Assembly: GCA_009760855.2 (NCBI GenBank)
Contig: WPIO01000044.1
Span: 1,278,001-1,342,000, forward strand
Length of the DNA stretch: 64,000 bases
Source: Cristatella mucedo
Taxonomy: Eukaryota > Bryozoa > Phylactolaemata > Cristatellidae
Direction: 5' to 3'
Positions within the stretch are counted from its first letter, which is position 1. Every line of letters begins with the position of its first letter. Of this stretch, positions 48,401 to 57,200 are shown one piece after another. The position numbers and the translations under genes were made by a program. The notes under the pieces are model-generated. The model was not told the origin of the DNA and ran no database searches. It worked only from the letters and a program-made list of their open reading frames with translations.

Positions 48401-50371
48401 GAGCAAGGTTAGGTGGGTCAAAGGATAGGCTGGGTGTCATCGGCGTAGAAATGATAGCTACGATTATGTTTTGGCAATGACATTGGCCAGAGGGAGAGTA
48501 TAGATAGTGAAAAGAAAGGGGCCTGAGATCAAACCCTGAAGTACCACACACTTTTAAGGCTCCCCAGATGACCGACAGTTATTTACATCTACACTCTCAC
48601 ATCCCTCACTGAGGTAGTTTCTAACTCAGTTTAGCACTGCTAGTGATACCTAGGCATGTAGAGATCTTGTGGTCACTAGTATCAAATGCTGCTGATAGTT
48701 TGATGAGTACCTGCTGAGAAGTTCAATGTAAACCTGAAGCAAGATCTGACGAATTGATGTGGTCGTGTAGTTGCTGGGCCACCATTCGTTAGAAAAGTCA
48801 GAAAAGAAGGGCAGCAGGAAGGCTGGACAAAAGCAACTTACATTCTCATGACCTCACGATTCTTATCTTTTTAATGTGGCCAGACGATTTCTGTTTTCAG
48901 ACGGGAAATAACTTTATCGGTGGTCGGGGAAATATTTACAATATTTTCTATGGTGGGCCCCAACAGGTCTATACACCTCATAAGAATTGTTGAGTCCGGA
49001 TCTAGAGCACAGGTCTTTTTATACATTTTTTTTAATACCATTGGCGATTTCAGCAACGAATTCAATAGAGACGTTAAAAAAGTGACAGAAGAAGATTAGG
49101 GCGACAAGGGATTGCAGTCCGGCAGGGACGGTAGGTCGTGGGTTCGAAATCTGCAGTGGGCGATCCTTTATTGCAAGAGGCTGTGATAGCCATTGAGGCT
49201 CGTTTGCAGCTAGACAAATGAGGCTGTCGAATCAGCTAACCTTAACCTTATGGAGTCCTTAGTCCGTTGTATCTTACCTAAAAAGATTTGGAGAATTGCT
49301 CTCCTAAGTCACCATTGGGATCATCGAAAAGTATGCTCGCTTGATAGCAGTTAGGATGATGGTTGATAGCGGATATTAACGTTCTTGGGTTATTGATATG
49401 AGATTCCACTACTTCTCTAGACAATTAAGACTTAGCTTTAGCTAAAACGAATTGATACGACCTAAAATAACCTTCGTATGCCAAGCGATGGACAGTGAAT
49501 CCCGACTTTTTTGTGGCCTTCGCGAGTCCCACGACTAATGCTGCTCTTTTTGAGAACAGGCTTGGATGCTGGCTGCAGTGGCTCTTCCTGTGTAACTTAA
49601 TGGAAACTCAGCCACAGCATGAAGTGCGGTCAATACAGTTAAGGTCATCAGAAGGTGAGATATTTTACATGTTGACCCTGTGCAAGTCACCTTTAAACCA
49701 CATTATGCTTGTTGACATTGTGCATGTTACCACTAACCATGTGATCACGCTTCCTTTACAGCATGTTTAAAGTGCCTAGAAAGATAAAGATATCTGAGGG
49801 CGCTATTCAAATATAGTATTATTAGTACTATTAAGACAACCACGTTCAACTACAAAAGTGGATATATTACATCCAGAGCACGTGCACGCGAACGCTGCCA
49901 ACATATCAACGATGCTCTCACATTTTCACGGTAATATAAAATAGCATGCAAGCTTCGGCCAATTTTCTAACGCGACGGCACGATATACGCTGCCAATACG
50001 CACGCACACCGAAAGCCGCGAACAGGTAAGGTGCACAATGCGCACGTGGTCACTCTTAAGGCACCTACCATCCGGGCGTTCGTAACTACGTTGCCTCGAA
50101 ACTACGCCGATATGGCATTGCCTGTGGATATGGTGTGTCAATGGCCCCTCGCCTACGAGATGAGGGAACCTTGAAAGTTCGTCGAGGGTGTACCGAGCGA
50201 CATTGGGTCCAGCGCGTGCGAACTGAGTAAACGGCAGAATAAGCTAACGTTAGTTACTGACTGAATATACCTGCACTCCTTGGCGCTAATCACCACTTGA
50301 GCTGAATGTATATTCGGCTTCAGCTCCATGTAAAATAAATTCTCGTGCTTAGTACAGCCTGCAGCGTCCAT
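36417..50371 (-). CDS. UBE3D: E3 ubiquitin-protein ligase E3D, complete, 7 exons
   Basis: A HECT-like E3 that in mammals works with the E2 UBE2C and binds cyclin B. Exons high to low: 50271-50371, 45010-45348, 44426-44691, 40090-40409, 37016-37077, 36702-36840, 36417-36440. Phases join throughout and give 416 residues (human 389). Matches by region: ELKPNIHSAQVVIS near the N-terminus; CAGLQ and HFRLQT in exon 2; CX2C pairs CRAC (136/139) and CRRC (222/225) with a WFCH motif (167-170), likely zinc ligands; RFLLL and PYLLVRI in exon 4; VWGGIQV; CLELLIIL; and the ending LGVALLF against human FQVAFLKM. The family is fast-evolving, so the exon 4-5 and 5-6 boundaries are less certain. An earlier start at the internal ATG 45413 was dropped because exon 1 joins in phase with the family N-terminus. 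Confidence 0.88.
36702..36840 (-). CDS. UBE3D: UBE3D exon 6
   Basis: 139 bp after ACTTTTACAG; LTEQWKSDSATHTIELPS, then LCLELLIILKRS, matching human LWESDISVHPLTLPS and CLELLLILSKS. Donor TTT|GTAAGT, phase 0. Confidence 0.92.
37016..37077 (-). CDS. UBE3D: UBE3D exon 5
   Basis: 62 bp after TTTGTGTCCAG; VWGGIQVAQQHV aligns with human AWSAVKVLYQPCI. The donor AA|GTCGGG fits the phase of exon 6 but is weak. A GC donor at CAG|GCAGAA would give a better length but the wrong phase. Confidence 0.65.
37078..37834. other. UBE3D intron 4, part outside LINE-A
   Basis: A SINE-1-type tail scrap (TATATAGCACCCTAAGAGAG) lies at 37198-37217. Nothing else is recognised. Confidence 0.5.
37835..39297 (+). mobile_element. 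LINE-A, best copy: intact C-terminal reverse transcriptase plus 3' end
   Basis: A 392-codon frame (37835-39013) on the plus strand, antisense to UBE3D in its intron 4. It starts in the palm domain (LLILLDLSAAFDTIDHKVLL), has the GVPQGSMVGPVLF motif, the catalytic box FYADDTQLYLCF and the L2/CR1-type C-terminal part (LVQNSAARLVCRERRS, LADLHWLPVKQRI, AWNSLPTCVRTS). The 3' UTR is about 280 bp with the hairpin CACCTAGAGAGAGATTGAGT ... GAGGGTGC and a TTATTATTATT tail. The 5' part (endonuclease, fingers) is missing, so it cannot move itself. The clean frame marks it as the youngest copy here. Confidence 0.95.
39298..40089. other. UBE3D intron 4 remainder
   Basis: Contains a LINE-B 3' scrap (TTATGGCTTTGTGGAGTTAC at about 39720-39740). 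No gene is seen. Confidence 0.5.
40090..40409 (-). CDS. UBE3D: UBE3D exon 4
   Basis: 320 bp; KWPLRALVFIFVSSPES, WITSYSSRHTCVRFLLL and PYLLVRIHYC follow the human order with weak identity. Open throughout in the phase set by exon 3. The donor AGT|GTGTAG is weak; A|GTGTGT two bases in is the alternative. Confidence 0.75.
40925..41060 (-). repeat. SINE-1 copy, antisense
   Basis: Tail TTGTATAGTGCCCCAAGC, then GCTTCACATATGCCACGGGG, the reversed B-box CTCGAGCCCACGAC and the reversed A-box TTACCCACTGGGCCAAACC. Confidence 0.8.
41520..42080 (+). mobile_element. LINE-B 3' fragment
   Basis: Plus strand; LVMNMTERLIYKSQRFDHVS and LLRELGWLPVDQGIQSKVL at 41540-41660, then frameshifted remains and the 3' end CTTTGAGTGCGCTATACAAA. 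In UBE3D intron 3. Confidence 0.85.
42081..43485. other. UBE3D intron 3, unassigned part
   Basis: No recognisable gene or repeat. Confidence 0.5.
43486..44215 (-). mobile_element. LINE-C 3' fragment with an embedded purine tract
   Basis: Reversed tail ATAATAATGTCTTTTGTGTG and GGCGCTCCAAAAGATTC, then remains of the C-terminal coding part (LKYFGDRAVSSKVWNLLLA near 43850-43920). A GGGAGGGAGGGAGG/GAGAGA tract at 43738-43787 interrupts it. Confidence 0.65.
43738..43787 (+). repeat. Purine-only G/A tract
   Basis: About 50 bp of G and A only, with four or more runs of three G. It could form a G-quadruplex or triplex in either strand's context. Confidence 0.9.
44426..44691 (-). CDS. UBE3D: UBE3D exon 3
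   Basis: 266 bp; DMPSEGWAEMADTWFCH, then MPRDHELLVGEYYLLI and CRRCRHWLGEV, matching human SENWGALVGEWCCH, FIGDSFFLVNL and CKRCKVMLGET. Donor G|GTAGCG, chosen because its phase fits exon 4. Confidence 0.92.
44800..44935 (-). repeat. SINE-2 copy, antisense, degraded
   Basis: GGAGCCTAATCAGCTATCAC, CAACAAGATCGCC, then the reversed B-box CTCAAACCCACGACC and GCAAGCACATTCACCC, lying in the 318-bp UBE3D intron between exons 2 and 3. Confidence 0.55.
45010..45348 (-). CDS. UBE3D: UBE3D exon 2
   Basis: 339 bp after the pyrimidine-rich acceptor ending GGCACCGCAG, which gives the one base exon 1 needs. NIEIRDKSLLVTL, FDLSSIPHRL, CAGLQ, HFRLQT, and at the end the zinc-type pair CRAC. Donor AG|GTGAGC. 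Confidence 0.88.
46552..47025 (+). mobile_element. LINE-B 3' fragment
   Basis: CTGACCCATAAAGCCCACC, AGTTTCAGCCTCCTCGTACC and onward parallel the 41.5-42.1 kb copy. The 3' end is TTTGAGTGTACTATACAAAA and GTGGAGTTACAGATACATG. Confidence 0.8.
47757..47885 (-). repeat. SINE-1 copy, antisense
   Basis: CATTTCGCCCTAAGAGAAC (tail), the reversed B-box GGGCTCGAGCCAGCGACC, then TTAAAGGCAAGCACCTTACC. Confidence 0.75.
47886..49085 (-). mobile_element. LINE-C reverse-transcriptase copy, decayed
   Basis: Minus strand. A fingers-region segment (CALDPDSTILMRCIDLLGP) is at 48930-49030. LSAAFDTSD is recognisable near 48690, the catalytic YHFYADDTQ near 48430-48460, and 3' coding remains run to 47890. Broken in many places; older than LINE-A. 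Confidence 0.75.
49105..49250 (+). repeat. SINE-2 copy
   Basis: GGTCGTGGGTTCGAAATC (B-box), AGTGGGCGATCCTTTATTGC, GTGATAGCCATTGAGGCTCG, ATGAGGCTGTCGAATCAGC. Confidence 0.8.
49640..49835 (+). mobile_element. LINE-A 3' end fragment
   Basis: ACATGTTGACCCTGTGCAAG, GTTACCACTAACCATGTGAT, then a degenerate hairpin (GTGCCTAGAAAGATAAAGAT) and a TATTATTAGTACTATTA tail. Confidence 0.75.
50271..50371 (-). CDS. UBE3D: UBE3D exon 1
   Basis: ATG at 50371, 33 codons plus two bases, ending AG|GTATAT. LFYMELKPNIHSAQVVIS aligns with human VFLEVRGQLQSALLIL. Confidence 0.85.
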
Positions 50372-50480
50372 TACTAGTTATCCTACTCGGGTCCGGCTGA
50401 TCAAAACCGCGCCCACCATGGCGCCCTCTGTTTATCAGGGTCAAGGCTAGTCCCGCAATGGCAGACGACGAGGGTTAGAA
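50372..50480 (-). promoter_or_regulatory. Probable UBE3D promoter region
   Basis: Directly upstream of the UBE3D start. On the minus strand it reads ACAGAGGGCGCCATGGTGGG, which combines a CTCF-core-like AGAGGGCGC with the YY1-like GCCATGG. CpG is raised over 49,960-50,460. No TATA box is seen. Confidence 0.4.
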
Positions 50481-50619
50481 TGGCTACTAAGTAGACTGGA
50501 CGAGGCGGCACATCTTGAAACTTTAATTTTGATAATACGGATCTTGTACATAGTTTCATTGTACAGTTTTATAAGAATAAACCCATTTAATAACCTCCGC
50601 CATCATTTCCAGCATTCAG

Positions 50620-50790
50620 CTACTTCAACCACTTCTCGATGACCTGCATTGGCTTCCAATCAAGCAGCTTATCGACTTAAAAGTTCTGTCACTTACTTTT
50701 AGGTCCCTTTATTCTCTGGCTCCAGCCTTACTATCACAAACACTCCACCTCCAGGCCAAGTATGGTACAACATTCGGTTCTGACTTAAAT
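50620..50790 (+). mobile_element. LINE-A coding scrap
   Basis: Plus-strand piece with CTGCATTGGCTTCCAATCAA and TTTTAGGTCCCTTTATTCTC, the DLHWLP...FRSLHSL region, cut off at both ends. Confidence 0.65.
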
Positions 50791-50799
50791 CGTTGCACC

Positions 50800-51378
50800 T
50801 CAATAATAATAATAATAATAATAATAATGCACTTGATAAAGCACCCTCAGAGAACTAAATCTCTTTCTAGGCGCTTTAGATTTTCTGCAAATGGAAATGC
50901 AATTGAATGGTGAGTAATATCATGCTTGATAAACAAACAACATGAATAACATGGTTAGGGGTGACATACACAGGGTCAGCATGCAAATGTGGTTAGTGGC
51001 AACATGCACAGTGTCAGCACGCATAAGCACATCAAGGACGAATCACAGGGACCCACTAAATGCTGTCCTAAATAGGTGTGGTTATAAGTTCTTTTTAAAC
51101 GTGGTCAGGTCAGAGGGTGTTCTGACGCAAGTCGGGAGGGAGTTCCAGGCTTTGGGAGCATACGAACTAAATGCACAGTCTTCAAAGGATTTGAGGTTTG
51201 TACGAGGTATTGGTAGACTGTTGGATTCCGAAAAGCGGGTGGTAATATGCTTGGCCTGATGGGGGAGTATATCTGAGAGATTGCCAGGAGCCAAAGAATG
51301 AAGTGACCTAAAAGTGAGCGACAAAACCTTGAAGTCAATCCGTTGCTTGACTGGTAGCCAGTGCAGGTCGGCTAGAAG
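50800..51378 (-). mobile_element. LINE-A 3' copy, minus arm of an inverted pair
   Basis: Reversed tail ATAATAATAATAATAATGCA, then the 3' end and the last coding part (SLTFRSLHSLAPGNLSDILP, AWNSLPTCVRTPSDLTTF) in one frame at 51082-51324. Ends abruptly at about 51378. Confidence 0.9.
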
Positions 51379-51765
51379 TCACCTCAAGACCTTTGGAGAC
51401 CACGCATTTACTTCATATGCTCCACAAGCCTTCAATACATTCCCAACTGATATTACGACGTCTCCTGACATGAAAAAGTTTGAAAAAGAAGCTTTAAAAC
51501 CCACCTGTTTATTTAGCATTTAGTGGGTCCTTTTGATTGTTCCTACGTGTGCGTAGGCGTGCTTATAGTGTGGGTGCTGCTACTAACCATTATCTCCACA
51601 TTGACCCTGTGAGTGTCACATGTAACAATGTTATGCTTTTTGTTCATTGAGCTTCCTACCGCTAACCATGGTATGATGCTTTCTTTACAGCAATTTTAAA
51701 GTGCCTAGAAAGAGATTCAGTTCTCTGAGGGTGCTATACAAATGATTTATTGTCAATTATACTAT
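51379..51765 (+). mobile_element. LINE-A-like 3' copy, plus arm of an inverted pair
   Basis: Begins LKTFGDHAFTSYAPQAFNT, continues through the 3' segment and hairpin (GTGCCTAGAAAGAGATTCAG, GAGGGTGCTATACAAATG). More diverged than the minus arm; they meet at 51378/51379. Confidence 0.8.
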
Positions 51766-51879
51766 TATAATTAAATGAGGGATCGTTCTATTACCGCAGT
51801 CTCTCTTGTCGAGGGCAACTCCACATATCCGTGATAGATTGTTATTGGGAATAATTGTGAGTAGTGGCAAACATAATAG

Positions 51880-52325
51880 CGGAATAAATAATGAGCTGCC
51901 GGCTCAATCACCAAAAGATTTTAATTTATCGCACTTGGGACGGCAAGATGACCAGATGCTGACGAGCAATTGGTTCGAGAGCAAATTTGAGAAGACGGCA
52001 GATTAAGGATCTTGAAATCGATTTGATACCGAATAGGGAACCAATGAAGCTGTGTGAAGGACAGAAAGAGAAGAACTAGACCGAAGTGGTGTGATGTGGC
52101 AGCCATGCCGTTGACTACAGACCGGACTAACTATTTTTTGCACCAGTTGCAGACTATAAAGGGCTCAGGTCGGGAATCCTGAATACAGGGAATTGCAGAA
52201 GTCTGGAGAGATGTCACAAATGTTTGACTCTTGTACTCTTGTCTAAAGAGGCCCTGATTTCGGAAATGTTCGTTAGCTGAAATTAGGCGACGAAAACTCC
52301 AGATTCTGGGCTGAAATCGATTAAT
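51880..52325 (-). mobile_element. LINE-C fragment, decayed
   Basis: Minus strand; ATCACCAAAAGATTTTAAT parallels the 47.93-kb LINE-C start, followed by AGACTATAAAGGGCTCAGG-type 3' coding remains. No tail. Confidence 0.55.
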
Positions 52326-52445
52326 AATCTAATAATAATAATAATAATACACTTGATATAGCGCCCTCAGAGAACTCAATCTCTTTCTAGGCACTTTACG
52401 TGTGCTGCAAATGAAGCGCGATCGATTGTTACACGAAGACTATTG
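52326..52445 (-). mobile_element. LINE-A 3' tail fragment
   Basis: ATAATAATAATAATACACTT, AGCGCCCTCAGAGAACTC, TCTTTCTAGGCACTTTACG: about 110 bp only. Confidence 0.8.
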
Positions 52446-52640
52446 CAAGCAATGTAATGGAATCTATTTGTCTGTAACTCCACAAAACTGTAAGGATTAA
52501 GTGGGCGTTTTTTAGCTGGAGAATTTCTGTGGCACATTCAAAGTCTTAGCGATATTAGGGGAGCGAACGGTAGCCGGCAGACTCTATCTCACGAAACTGA
52601 GAGAAAGGGAGAAATATTACTGACTAGTCTTACCAATCTA
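52446..52640 (-). mobile_element. LINE-B 3' end scrap
   Basis: TTGTCTGTAACTCCACAAAA, GGCACATTCAAAGTCTTAGC, GGCAGACTCTATCTCACG, as in the other LINE-B ends. Confidence 0.65.
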
Positions 52641-52859
52641 TTCTAGCTAAAGCCAAGCCAAGCTTCGGTATAAACACAGTTCCTTGATGCACAATAAACA
52701 AATGGTGATGTTGACCATCAAGCGTCTTCTTAACTCGTTCCAGGTCAGCGCCTTAGCTTGCGATCCTTGAGGTGATCTCGAGATCGTTTATCTGAAATAT
52801 AGATAAAATCCGAGTCCGTCCCGAAGGTTGCATTCCACACAGGATCCCTCAGCTTCCGT

Positions 52860-54400
52860 TTCTTGCTATACCTGAATGTTCACCTTCAGGCTCGCCATTA
52901 GTGACCTTATCTCGCAGTTCATCTCCAAGTCTAAGAAGACTATTAGCCCTCTAGACGCCATACCTACAGATCTCCTTCAGAGATGCATTGAGTTGATTCT
53001 ACCTGCCATAAGTGACATAATAAATATGTCCATAGTCTCAAATCTTGTACCTTCATCCTTTAACAAGCTCTTGATAGGCCACTCTTTGAGAAGTCAGCTT
53101 CAGACTAAGAGAACTTACACAATATTTGCCCAGTCTTCCAATTGTCATTCCTATCACGGAATCTGATTATAACGAGTAGCTGTAGACCAGCTAAACTCTT
53201 GAATCAAAGGTTAAAACCTAGCAAGGGAGATGAAGTAAGTTTTTAAAGAGCTAATTGCTGCACCAAGTCAGCTCTGCTGCGAGTGTATAACGACTATGTA
53301 AGGATTTCAGGCTTAGGTAGAGTCTCTGCTTGTTCTGCTGGATCACTCACTCGGCCGAGCTGGATACCATTGATCCCCACATCACTGAGCACTTATCATA
53401 TTGCCCGGGCATCACTGGCAATGAACTGCAGTGGTTTAAGTCCTCTCTCAGCTGGAGATTTCAGTTAATTTATATCAATTGGCAACGGTCACCACGGTAG
53501 CCCCTAAAGTATGGGGGTACTCTGCGGATGTGTGCTTGATTCACCAATTTTCCCAGTTTATTCCCTTGCTCTTAACGATGTCATAGCCAAGTACAATCCG
53601 GGCTTTCATTTTTATGCAGATTTCTATGCAGCTGTACTTTCGCTTTGATCCATTCTTGCCTTCCAGGAATTCGAACACTCTTAACTCTTGCGTTCATGGA
53701 TTATTGATATTTGCACTTGTGTGACATCGAACTCTCTCAGATTGAATGACGATAAAACCAACTTACCAACTTACTAGTCCTGGGCAAACCTGGTGTAACT
53801 CAGAAATTGGAAAACCTATACTCAAAATGGGTGAATCTCCCATGGCATCTACACACAATCTGATTGTCAAAAGTGACTTTCTACCAGATGACCGATCAGT
53901 TCCAGTCAAGTCTGCCTCCTTTTTGTTGCATATCATTGTGCAAACCAAGCCTGCTTGGATAAGGATACCGCAACCAAGCTGGTCGTTGCATTCGTGACAC
54001 CAAGTCTAGACTTTCGTAATTCAATTCGAAGATCTTCCGGCCTAAGCAATAAGGCACTTACAGCTGGTTTAAAACTCGGCAGCTATGCTTGCATGTCGTG
54101 AACATCGAAACTTCGACATTATACCACTTCCTACCGTCCTGCACTGGCTCCCCATCAAGCAGCTTGTTGGCTTAAAGATTCTACCACTCACGTTTAGATC
54201 CCATCATCATTCTATTACTACGGACATGAAATATTTCCCAATCAGGCTTTGCGTCGTACGTCCCACTCTTCTGACTCAAACCGTTTATTTATGCCTCTAA
54301 CCAATGTCAAATCTTACTAAGGCTATGCCTTCAGTTAGTATGCTCCCACAACTTCTGCCTCTCTTAAGAGAAATGACAAAACGACCAGCTTGCATGGCAA
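52860..54400 (+). mobile_element. LINE reverse-transcriptase copy, long but decayed
   Basis: Plus strand; one of two copies here with upstream reverse-transcriptase sequence. SPLDAIPTDLLQRCIELILP at 52945-53005 (fingers region), palm remains at 53340-53650 with a damaged FYADD box, then the C-terminal part to 54390 in three frames. No 3' UTR or tail. Confidence 0.75.
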
Positions 54401-54528
54401 CCAGCAGATTCTGCTAGGGCAGGTCTAGATATAAGGCAGCACTACTCCACAGAATAGTTGAAAGTCTGAATCGACTCACTCCTTTTAATGAACACAGATA
54501 AGCTGAAATATCGAGCAGACATCTGAAA

Positions 54529-54735
54529 ATGATATGAAGCAAAAGAACTGGTAGCCACAGTAAGTGCAAAGTGTTTGCGGATTCTGGAAAGGCTTCAAGA
54601 AAACCGTCAACAGTTGGCTTTCATATCTCCAAAACAACATGCACAATTCTCCAGCACGGAAATAGCCAGAATGGAATTGTCTGAATTCAGCAAGGAATTC
54701 ATTAGACAATGCAAGGAATTCATAGCTAGCTAGCA
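54529..54735 (+). pseudogene. Unassigned helical protein fragment
   Basis: About 67 codons (AKELVATVSAKCLRILERLQ onward, then SSTEIARMELSEF, KEFIRQCKEF) that look coding and coiled-coil-like, ending in TAG. There is no good acceptor upstream or donor downstream. The pattern is weakly like the N-terminal helices of syntaxin-18. An exon relic or a truncated gene copy. Confidence 0.3.
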
Positions 54736-54839
54736 TTATCCGAGCTGAACCGTGCATGCTGCTCTGGTTTATTCTAGCCCACCATTTTGCCAAAGAATAG
54801 CTTACTGAACAAATAGCTAGATGCTCATTGGCAGACAAA

Positions 54840-55490
54840 GCTTTGAATACTGCCTAGGTGCACAGCAATTGGTGCAGCAACTCATGCGTGATGTCTAATT
54901 TACTCGTGAGTAGAAACCAGCCATGATTTTAGAGCACTGGTGCCATCGGTATCGAGCAAGAGTCGAGTGCACATGGTCGGTAGAAGTATCTGACCACCGG
55001 CAAAGATCTTTCTGTTAATAGTGACAGTTCTTAGGACGACTTTGTTATGATAGGCTGGTGGTCATCATCCCTTGAGTGATCTAAAACACCAGTAATGGCA
55101 CAGTGAGTGAAGTAAACGAGATTACCATCTGCAAGCATGGCAGCAAGCATATGCAAGCCAAAATGCAGTAGTGTAACATAAGCAAATATATGTCCTCTAA
55201 TCGATAAAGCAGAGCAACAATTGCCTGGCAGCTACCAAAAAGCAATGACCACCATGCTTGTGGTATGAATGATCACTGTAGATCTTTCAGCCAGGTCTCT
55301 GGAGCAGCCAAATAGGTAATGAAAAAGATGCTACTTATTGACAGTTAAGGATCAAAGCTAGCTGTTGGAAGAATGTATGCATGTATTTATTGTCACGAGG
55401 CATACAATAATCACCCTTGAGTGCCACCTCGGGAACCAGCCCAACGACTTCTACGAACATATACGATCGATAATCAGGTTGGTTGCTTCA
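54840..55490. other. Unassigned
   Basis: No gene or repeat recognised. Confidence 0.5.
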
Positions 55491-55495
55491 GACGT

Positions 55496-55690
55496 CTAGC
55501 TAGCATATCGAACATGTGAGAGCACGATGAAAGTGAATATGGCTGTTGCAGCTAAGCCAGGTATGAAGAAGCCAAGCCACGGGTGGGCAGGGGAGCCTTG
55601 TATGAGATGAGGATGAGAATTTCGGCTTGCACCCACAGTTCGACCGGAAGCCAAAGCAGCAGCTTTAGCAAAGGGGATAAGTGACTTCAT
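55496..55690 (-). CDS. Possible terminal exon of a membrane protein
   Basis: After TTTTAATTCAAG (acceptor-like, on the minus strand) a frame reads MKSLIPFAKAAALASGRTVG, a polar stretch, then the hydrophobic segment WLGFFIPGLAATAIFTFIVL and a short tail to TAG at 55496. That is one C-terminal membrane span with a few residues after it, as in a tail-anchored protein. No family is recognised and no upstream exon was found. Confidence 0.35.
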   Translation of the reverse strand: MKSLIPFAKAAALASGRTVGASRNSHPHLIQGSPAHPWLGFFIPGLAATAIFTFIVLSHVRYAS

Positions 55691-55900
55691 ATCTTGAATT
55701 AAAAGACTCAATAAGTCGAAACTGTAGATGCATCGCAGACTGCTGGTGACATACGTATGCTTCGGTGCCACTGGTCCTATACTGACGAGCTCACTTTCAC
55801 AATCGCTAGCACTGCCGATATCTTTTCTATTGCTGCTAGTTCTGGCACTTCCTTTTTGGCCATCCTTTGCCACCCATCCTGTGCTCCTTCTTTTCCACTC

Positions 55901-55966
55901 AACCACTTTCACTTTACACTTTACCACTTTCACTTTTACTTTACACTTTACCACTTTCACTTTACA
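55901..55966 (+). repeat. CACTTT/TACACTTTAC minisatellite
   Basis: Repeats of CCACTTTCACTTTACACTTTA with 6-bp subunits (CACTTT, TTTACA). It lends an artificial KVKVVKCK pattern to a minus-strand frame. Confidence 0.9.
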
Positions 55967-56489
55967 GCACGAGAGGCTGTGGGCTGTCAATCGCGCATCG
56001 AAAATTGCATAGTATTTGAGTGTACCGAAGAAAACTTTCATGCAGTGAAGAACACACTTAGTCCTCAAAGCTCTGTGAAGTTGCACATAGAGATATATAT
56101 AAATCTACGAACCAAGAGCAGTCGTCTAGTAGGCTATGATTCGACAGGCGAACACAGCTACACTATTTTATATACAATAGATGGGGTGTGGTTAAAAAAG
56201 TGAAGCTTATAAGGTGCAAGCTAAAATACTAAGCAATGCACCAAAAAATTCAGTGAGGCAAAGCACTCATGCTCACGGTAATCTAAGCAGGGTGCCGATA
56301 TTGTCATCCCGAGTTAGTCAGGAGCTTCATCAGTTACAATTCTACAACAATGAGGGGAAAACAGCAGGGAATGTTGTAAAATAATCAGTATTCCATATAG
56401 TATGTCAAAACGCTTGCAATTTTTCCTATAATTTTCCCGGTGATCTGACTGTACTTCTAGAGCTCTCAGCCCAACGTGAACCCCTTCCA

Positions 56490-57122
56490 ACAGTAATAAC
56501 AATAATGCACTTGATAAAGCGCCCTCAGAGAACTCAATCTCTTTCTGAGCGATTTACATTTGCTGCTAAACGAAACGCGATTGAATGGTGAGTAATATCA
56601 TGCTTGATAAACAACATGAACAACATGGTTAGGGGTGACATGCACACACGGTCAGCATGCAAGTGTGGTTAGTGGCAGCATGCACAGTGTCAGCATGCAT
56701 AAGCACATCAAGGACGAATCACAGAGACCCACTAAATGCTGTCCTAAATAGGTGTGTTTTTAAGTTCTTTTTAAATGTGGTCATGTCAGGGGATGTTCTC
56801 ACACAAGTCGGGAGGGATTTCCAGACTTTGGGAGCATACGAACTAAATTCGTGGTCTCCAAAGGATTTGAGGTTTGTACGAGGTATTGGTAAACTGTTGG
56901 ATTCCGAAAAGCAGGTGGTACAATGCTTGGCCTGGTGGGGGAGTAGATCTGAGAGATAGGCTGGAGCCAAAAAATGAAGTGACCTAAAAGTGAGCGACAA
57001 AGCCTTGAAGTCGATCCGTTGCTTGACTGGTAGCCAGTGCAAGTCGACGAGAAGTGGTGTGATGTGGCAACTGCAACGCTCACGACAGTCAAGCCTAGCT
57101 GCGGAGTTTTGCACCAGCTGTA
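56490..57122 (-). mobile_element. LINE-A 3' copy
   Basis: Reversed tail AATAACAATAATGCACTTG, 3' UTR, then the C-terminal coding part in one frame (LQLVQNSAARLDCRER, HITPLLVDLHWLPVKQRI, AWN changed to VWK). Truncated at about 57122 against a Tc1-like piece. Confidence 0.9.
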
Positions 57123-57200
57123 AGCTTCCCATAGATGTTCCATCGAGTTAAGGTCCGGGCTCTGACTCGGCCACTGCAAGCATGAGGGCACTGGTCGCAT
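57123..57200 (-). mobile_element. Tc1/mariner transposase scrap
   Basis: WPSQSPDLNSMEHLWE on the minus strand matches the Tc1-family motif around the last catalytic acidic residue (WPAQSPDLNPIENLW). Only about 75 bp remain. Confidence 0.75.

Larger units (their letters stand above)
45349..50270. other. UBE3D intron 1
   Basis: 4.9 kb. It holds LINE-B (46552-47025), SINE-1 (47757-47885), LINE-C (47886-49085), SINE-2 (49105-49250) and a LINE-A end (49640-49835). 45414-46550 shows no gene. Confidence 0.65.

Noticed and set aside
50417-50450. Tiny plus-strand frame at the CCACCATGG site (MAPSVYQGQG)
   Set aside because: It ends after ten codons. The ATG is better explained as part of a YY1-like promoter motif.
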